Part shown: piece after piece, positions 59,959 to 64,000 of the stretch | Position numbering within the stretch: position 1 is the stretch's first letter | Layout: each line of letters opens with the position of its first letter | Origin: Ashinkailepas kermadecensis | Lineage: Eukaryota > Arthropoda > Thecostraca > Neolepadidae | DNA length: 64,000 nucleotides | Direction: 5' to 3' | NCBI GenBank assembly: GCA_034440615.1 | Contig: JAOTOM010005180.1 | Span: forward strand, 1,281,001-1,345,000 | Position numbers and translations under genes: made by a program | Notes under the pieces: generated by a model | Seen by the model: the letters and a program-made list of their open reading frames with translations, nothing else | Told to the model about the DNA's origin: nothing | Databases searched by the model: none

Positions 59959-60888
59959 TTAACACGCGCCCTGGAGGGCCTCTGAGAATTACGCGCACTG
60001 GAGGGGGGGGCGGATTCCGCCCCCCCTAAGATCTCTGCTCCTAGTAAGGCTGGAGGAACGAAATTCGCAGGGTGGATGAGCACGGTAGTAAACTCTATTG
60101 TGTGCAATTTTCGTGACCTTAGGTTAATATCTTCAAGGTCCAATGAGGTCAGATTGGCAAAATTTTCCGGTTTTGCGTGACTTGGCTTGTCATCGTTATG
60201 GATCGCTGTGATTGTGTTTAAATGCTCAAAAATGGGCATCAATGATGTTTTGGACATTACTAATGATGCAATACAGATGCTAGACCCAACATTTGACCTC
60301 AGGTCACCTATATAGCACCACTTTATCAGGTCAGTTACCTGTTCCAGTTACCGGAACCGGCCGCCCGCCCGACTGCTCCGTCGGGCAGCTCGGAGCAATC
60401 GGCTTCGTGAAGAAGGGAGTGAAGTACATGAATAAAGTATGGAAACGCAATGACAAACTGTACAAATGACAACCAGTAGTGCATTTACGGCAACATTCCA
60501 GTTGATCAAGTTTGGTTCCATTAACCTGTCATGAACTTGACCTGACTTGACCTTGGTGACCTAACATGACCTTGAAACTATACAGCATATCAATATGCAT
60601 CAAACAAGTCCGCTAGTGTTGCCTAGAACACTTCCCTTTTGTCAGTATACTGGAAGCGCATCGGCGCCGATTTTTGTGGTCTGGCGCTATAACATTTTTT
60701 TATTTTAGCGGCCCCTAACTTGAAAAATGTTGGGCCGATTTCCATTTTTCTTGCTTTAAACGACGCGTCGTTCATTTCTAAGCAGGTACACTGAACATCG
60801 CGTATATCGACAGGTAAAATCTGCAGTTATTTGCGAAAAACCGGAGGGGTGGGCGGATTTCGCCCCCCCCCTCCAGTGCGCGTGTTAA
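59959..60888. mobile_element. TTAA-flanked terminal-inverted-repeat element (MITE-like)
   Basis: The left end is TTAA then CACGCGCCCTGGAGG and the right end is CCTCCAGTGCGCGTG then TTAA. GGGGCGGATTCCGCCCCCCC near the left end is mirrored by GGGCGGATTTCGCCCCCCCC near the right end. TTAA target duplications are the signature of piggyBac-type integration. There is no transposase inside, so it would be non-autonomous. A second CACGCGC(A)CTGGAGG-like motif inside the left end (59990) suggests a nested or duplicated terminus. Confidence 0.6.
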
Positions 60889-62450
60889 GATATCGAAATA
60901 ATTTCGAAGGTGTCGAAGGTCCGGTGTGTGTACAGCGATTGAATATAATAGGATGATCAAATATATTTTTGTTTGCAGTCATTGCGATAGCAGGCACTCA
61001 TATCTTATTTGACTAGCAGCTCCCAAGAAGTCCGTCATAACCTGCCCGAATGGCGCTCTCATCACTGGTTTTTAATTTACACTGTCACATTGCTGCTCCG
61101 GACATATAAATTATAGAACTTATAGAACAAATAGTCAGTTTCCTCTTAATGGTTCAACGGAAGTTGCCAAATTTGCAAGAGAAGCCCCACCTGAATGCGC
61201 ACGATTTCATAACCAGCCGGAGTTCATAATCACGCGAGAGCAATGTTGTAATTAGGGGTGGATCCAGAAATTGTCATGGGGGACTAGTCTGGAGGGGCGC
61301 TATTTCTTCGGAGCGGCGCCACTGCAAAGGCACCTGGAAACCCTGGCTGAAAAAAATTAGAGGGGGTGGTTTGCACTCGGTCCTTCCCGAAGGGGCGCCT
61401 TTCCTTCCAAGGGATGCCTTTTCTTTCATGGGAGCGCCACTGGCTGAAAAATTCGAGTGGGGACATCGGAACACCTCTTCAGAGGGGCGCCACCGTCCAT
61501 GTGGAGGGCACATGCCCTCAGTGCCACACCATTTATCTACCCTGGTTGTCATTGCATCGAAATGTATCCCCGCAAAACAGAAAAGCATGCGAGATGTTAT
61601 TGTATGTCCATATTTACTACCATAAAACCATTTTCCAATATTTTCTGTTTTTCTTAAACGTTGCAAGAAGGCGACGTTTAACGTACTTACGCATTGTTCT
61701 ATGGTGATTATAAAATGGGGCCCAGCACATACGACAGGAAGCTAGATGTTCATAGGTTGCGATAAGGAGTGAAACTTGCTAATTTTGGCGAAACCTTTTG
61801 TCCCCAAAATATCATTTTTAACAATGGTAAATTTGAAAACCAGATATTGAAAATGAAGTGGCTGAAATCCAAGATTTTTGTTTTGTTTCCGGTGGCGGGG
61901 CTACCCCTCTATCATGTCAAAAGTTACCGCGTCCCTGGTTTTTCCTCCCCCTCCCCCAATTTCGAAGCCGTGGCTACACCCGTGCAAGAACGCCTCGACC
62001 AAAGATCAAGTCACTATTGCAATTTCAGAGACACGTACCACCAGTACAGGCCCAACAGCACACATTGTGCCTTGTTGAAGCTTCCATTTACACAATTATT
62101 GAACTATTCTCAACGCTTGTAATTCTGCATGAACATCGCACACCTAAGCTCAATTCTGGTTCCAAGCTTCTCATGAAATATTCCACATAGTACTCCCCAG
62201 TATCTTGTAATGAGGTTTATTGGTTTTCCCTATTGGGAACTCATGGGGTGTGGGGTAGTTCCCCACTATACCATGGGGATATAATGGGGAACGATACTAT
62301 TTTGGACGACAAAAATCCCCTGTAGCGCTGCTAAGTCATGTGTGCATCTTTTTCGTCAGACGAGTCATTTTTCCAACATGCTGCCAATCGGAAGAAGACG
62401 ATGTAGACAGAGTGGGCCAGGGTCTGTGCATGGAGCCCGCCATTAGGTAC
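60889..62450. other. Interval without a recognised gene
   Basis: 61255-61520 contains C/G-rich patches (GGGGCGCC / GGAGCGCCACTGGCTG) resembling decayed transposon ends. No coding family identified. Confidence 0.4.
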
Positions 62451-62700
62451 CAGATGTAATTCTGGATGCACAGTCCTGCGGTTTCTCGGCAGTGGAAGGC
62501 CAGAGCAGGCACGGGTACCGAGGGAGAGGAGGTAGCTGGGATACAATGTCCTGCTGTCTCTCGGCAGTGGAAGGCCAGAGCCGGCACGGGTACCGAGAGA
62601 CAAGGGTAGCTGGGATGCATTGTCTGGCTGTCTCTCGGCAATGTCCGGCCAGAGCAGGCACCGATACCGAGGGGGAGGGGTAACTGGGATGCAAAGTGCA
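62451..62700. repeat. ~77-bp tandem repeat, three copies
   Basis: Shared unit CTCGGCAGTGGAAGGCCAGA ... GGCACGGGTACCGAG ... GTAGCTGGGATGCA. The third copy is more diverged (AATGTCCGGCC, ATACCGAG). Confidence 0.88.
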
Positions 62701-64000
62701 TACCACCTGCTTACAATCGGGCGAAAAATGTCGAGCCCAGATCGTTCACCTCCCGAGGTATCGCTCGAGACATGCACTGTTCAGATGACGCGGCATCGGT
62801 GAGGATGTTGACCTTTTCGTCCACCGTTGTCATGTGGAGGCTGCAGGGGACGACCGCCGACTCGGTAGCCATCGGCATGATCTGGCAGCACGGTGGTGGT
62901 CTGCGATGGTGTCAGGCAGATGGCTTCCTTCATCGGGCCTGTTGTGTATGAAAGGTAAAGCTGAGCATTTGTCTGCGTTGCCGAGAGCTGGAGCGCAGTG
63001 TAACTGCGCCTTCATCAGGTCCAGGCCGACCACCAGAGCCGGGCACCCCTTTGGTGAGTAGGCATCTGGGCTGAGCCACCGAGTGGCCACTTACTGAAGG
63101 GTAATCGGTCCGGAGCTAGATCATCCAGCTTCCTCGACTAATCTTATCAGCTTCCGACACTCATCTTGGTGAAATGTCTGAGCGGGGAAGACGACCTCCA
63201 AATTGGTGTAACGTTGCTCAGGCCCAGTTTTATTCAGTCAATTTGTTGGCTTCCCAGCGAAAGAAGCTTCTGTCCACTTGCAACTTTGCCGCTTCTGTTT
63301 TTGAGTAGCGCGCTCCTTTAAACGCTTTTGTACTTCAGGGTCACCGCACACCGCACGAAAATGATTGCTGGATCTTCACAAGAAAAAACCGCATTACATC
63401 ACTGGAGGCGAATTCTGAAGCTGTTGGTTTTCATTGAAAATTGAAGAAAAACAATTTGAACGCGCGAATCATACTTTCCCGTTTTGCATTGCTAGATATG
63501 ATTTGTACCGCTAATTCGCCGGCTCATTCAAATAAAACCACTAACAGAATTGTCATTCAGTTTTCATGTCATCCAGTTCAATCATGACTGCCGCCTCTTT
63601 TGTTTTCATCTGTCAATGATGTACACTGTACAGCCCAGCAGTGACGTGTGAGATGAGATGCTCTGGTGCTACTCTGGCCCGAGTAGCCCACCTCTCCTCA
63701 CAAAGTGTCGGTAGAGAGCATCGCGGTTTGCGACACAGTCGGGTTCAAGCGTGTGATAATGCGTGCGGTGTCCAGTTAGATAAGAGCTGGGTTCTGATTT
63801 GTGCAGGTATGCGGAGACAAACGAAATGAAAAATGTGGAAAATACTAATATGCATAACAATATATATAAATATTTAGTGAAAAATAAATAGTCTCATACT
63901 TCCCGATATTATTGTTCATAATCATGAGATATTCTGAACATAAGTTCCATCTCCCAAACATTTCGTAGCATCTACTTTCGCCATGTCTGGTGTTTCAACT
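62701..64000. other. Right-edge interval without a recognised gene
   Basis: A GC-richer patch at 62830-63090 is open on both strands but shows no convincing domain. The remainder is AT-rich. Confidence 0.4.

Noticed and set aside
62830..63090. Retropepsin-like ALVVGLDLMKAQL
   Set aside because: Too short, no DTG/DSG catalytic triad, and both strands open.

Overview
This is a eukaryotic, clearly animal, nuclear window. It has spliced genes, one intronless tetraspanin gene, tRNA-derived SINEs with target-site duplications, remnants of PIF/Harbinger and Penelope-like elements, and an exceptional load of mini- and microsatellites. No prokaryotic operon, rRNA or CRISPR is present. The repeat style (tRNA SINEs with an AACCAACC-type tail, GIY-YIG Penelope elements, very long TA and CT tracts) suits an invertebrate. 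I cannot name the phylum.

Left third (1-35 kb, minus strand): exons of a dipeptidyl-peptidase-IV-family (S9B) type II membrane protein. Visible are the membrane-anchor exon (20223-20436), a probable SPD-motif propeller exon (10981-11055) and two securely recognised, phase-compatible propeller exons (1657-1880 and 88-242). The gene runs off the left edge before its catalytic domain. An upstream exon with good splice sites (34029-34276) is phase-compatible with the anchor exon and may be its cytoplasmic part. Two further candidate exons (9852-9957, 9558-9710) lie in the same intronic territory. An intronless 466-aa TspanC8-type tetraspanin (7633-9033) is nested on the same strand. A plus-strand exon with a carboxylesterase-like motif ends at 17261. 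Mobile DNA here includes a 2.35-kb long inverted repeat (4222-6577), Harbinger fragments (3773-3930, 24440-24790), a Penelope fragment (24930-25924) and SINEs.

Middle (35-53 kb): no securely recognised gene. It holds decayed G/C-rich minisatellites that switch strand, a 390-bp TA tract, a dispersed repeat pair with a perfect 46-bp palindrome in one copy, and a recent 2.9/3.3-kb tandem segmental duplication (45796-48667 and 48668-52012). The two copies differ mostly in the length of a compound CTCTCCAT/CTCTCCAG/CT repeat.

Right (53-64 kb): the 3' end of a minus-strand gene for a Thr/Pro mucin-like protein, with a TTTTP-type repeat exon (55990-57679) and a terminal exon (54813-55322) rich in alternating Thr/Val/Arg. 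After it come a decayed satellite of roughly 250-300-bp units and a TTAA-flanked terminal-inverted-repeat element.

The most striking signal is that several minus-strand exons are hugged by minisatellites whose repeat units are copies of the exon's own splice junction. The 29-bp array copies the donor of exon 1657-1880 and the 47-bp array copies its acceptor. An 18-19-bp array copies the donor of the anchor exon, a 24-bp array copies the donor of exon 34029-34276, and a 49-bp array copies its acceptor with the AG changed.
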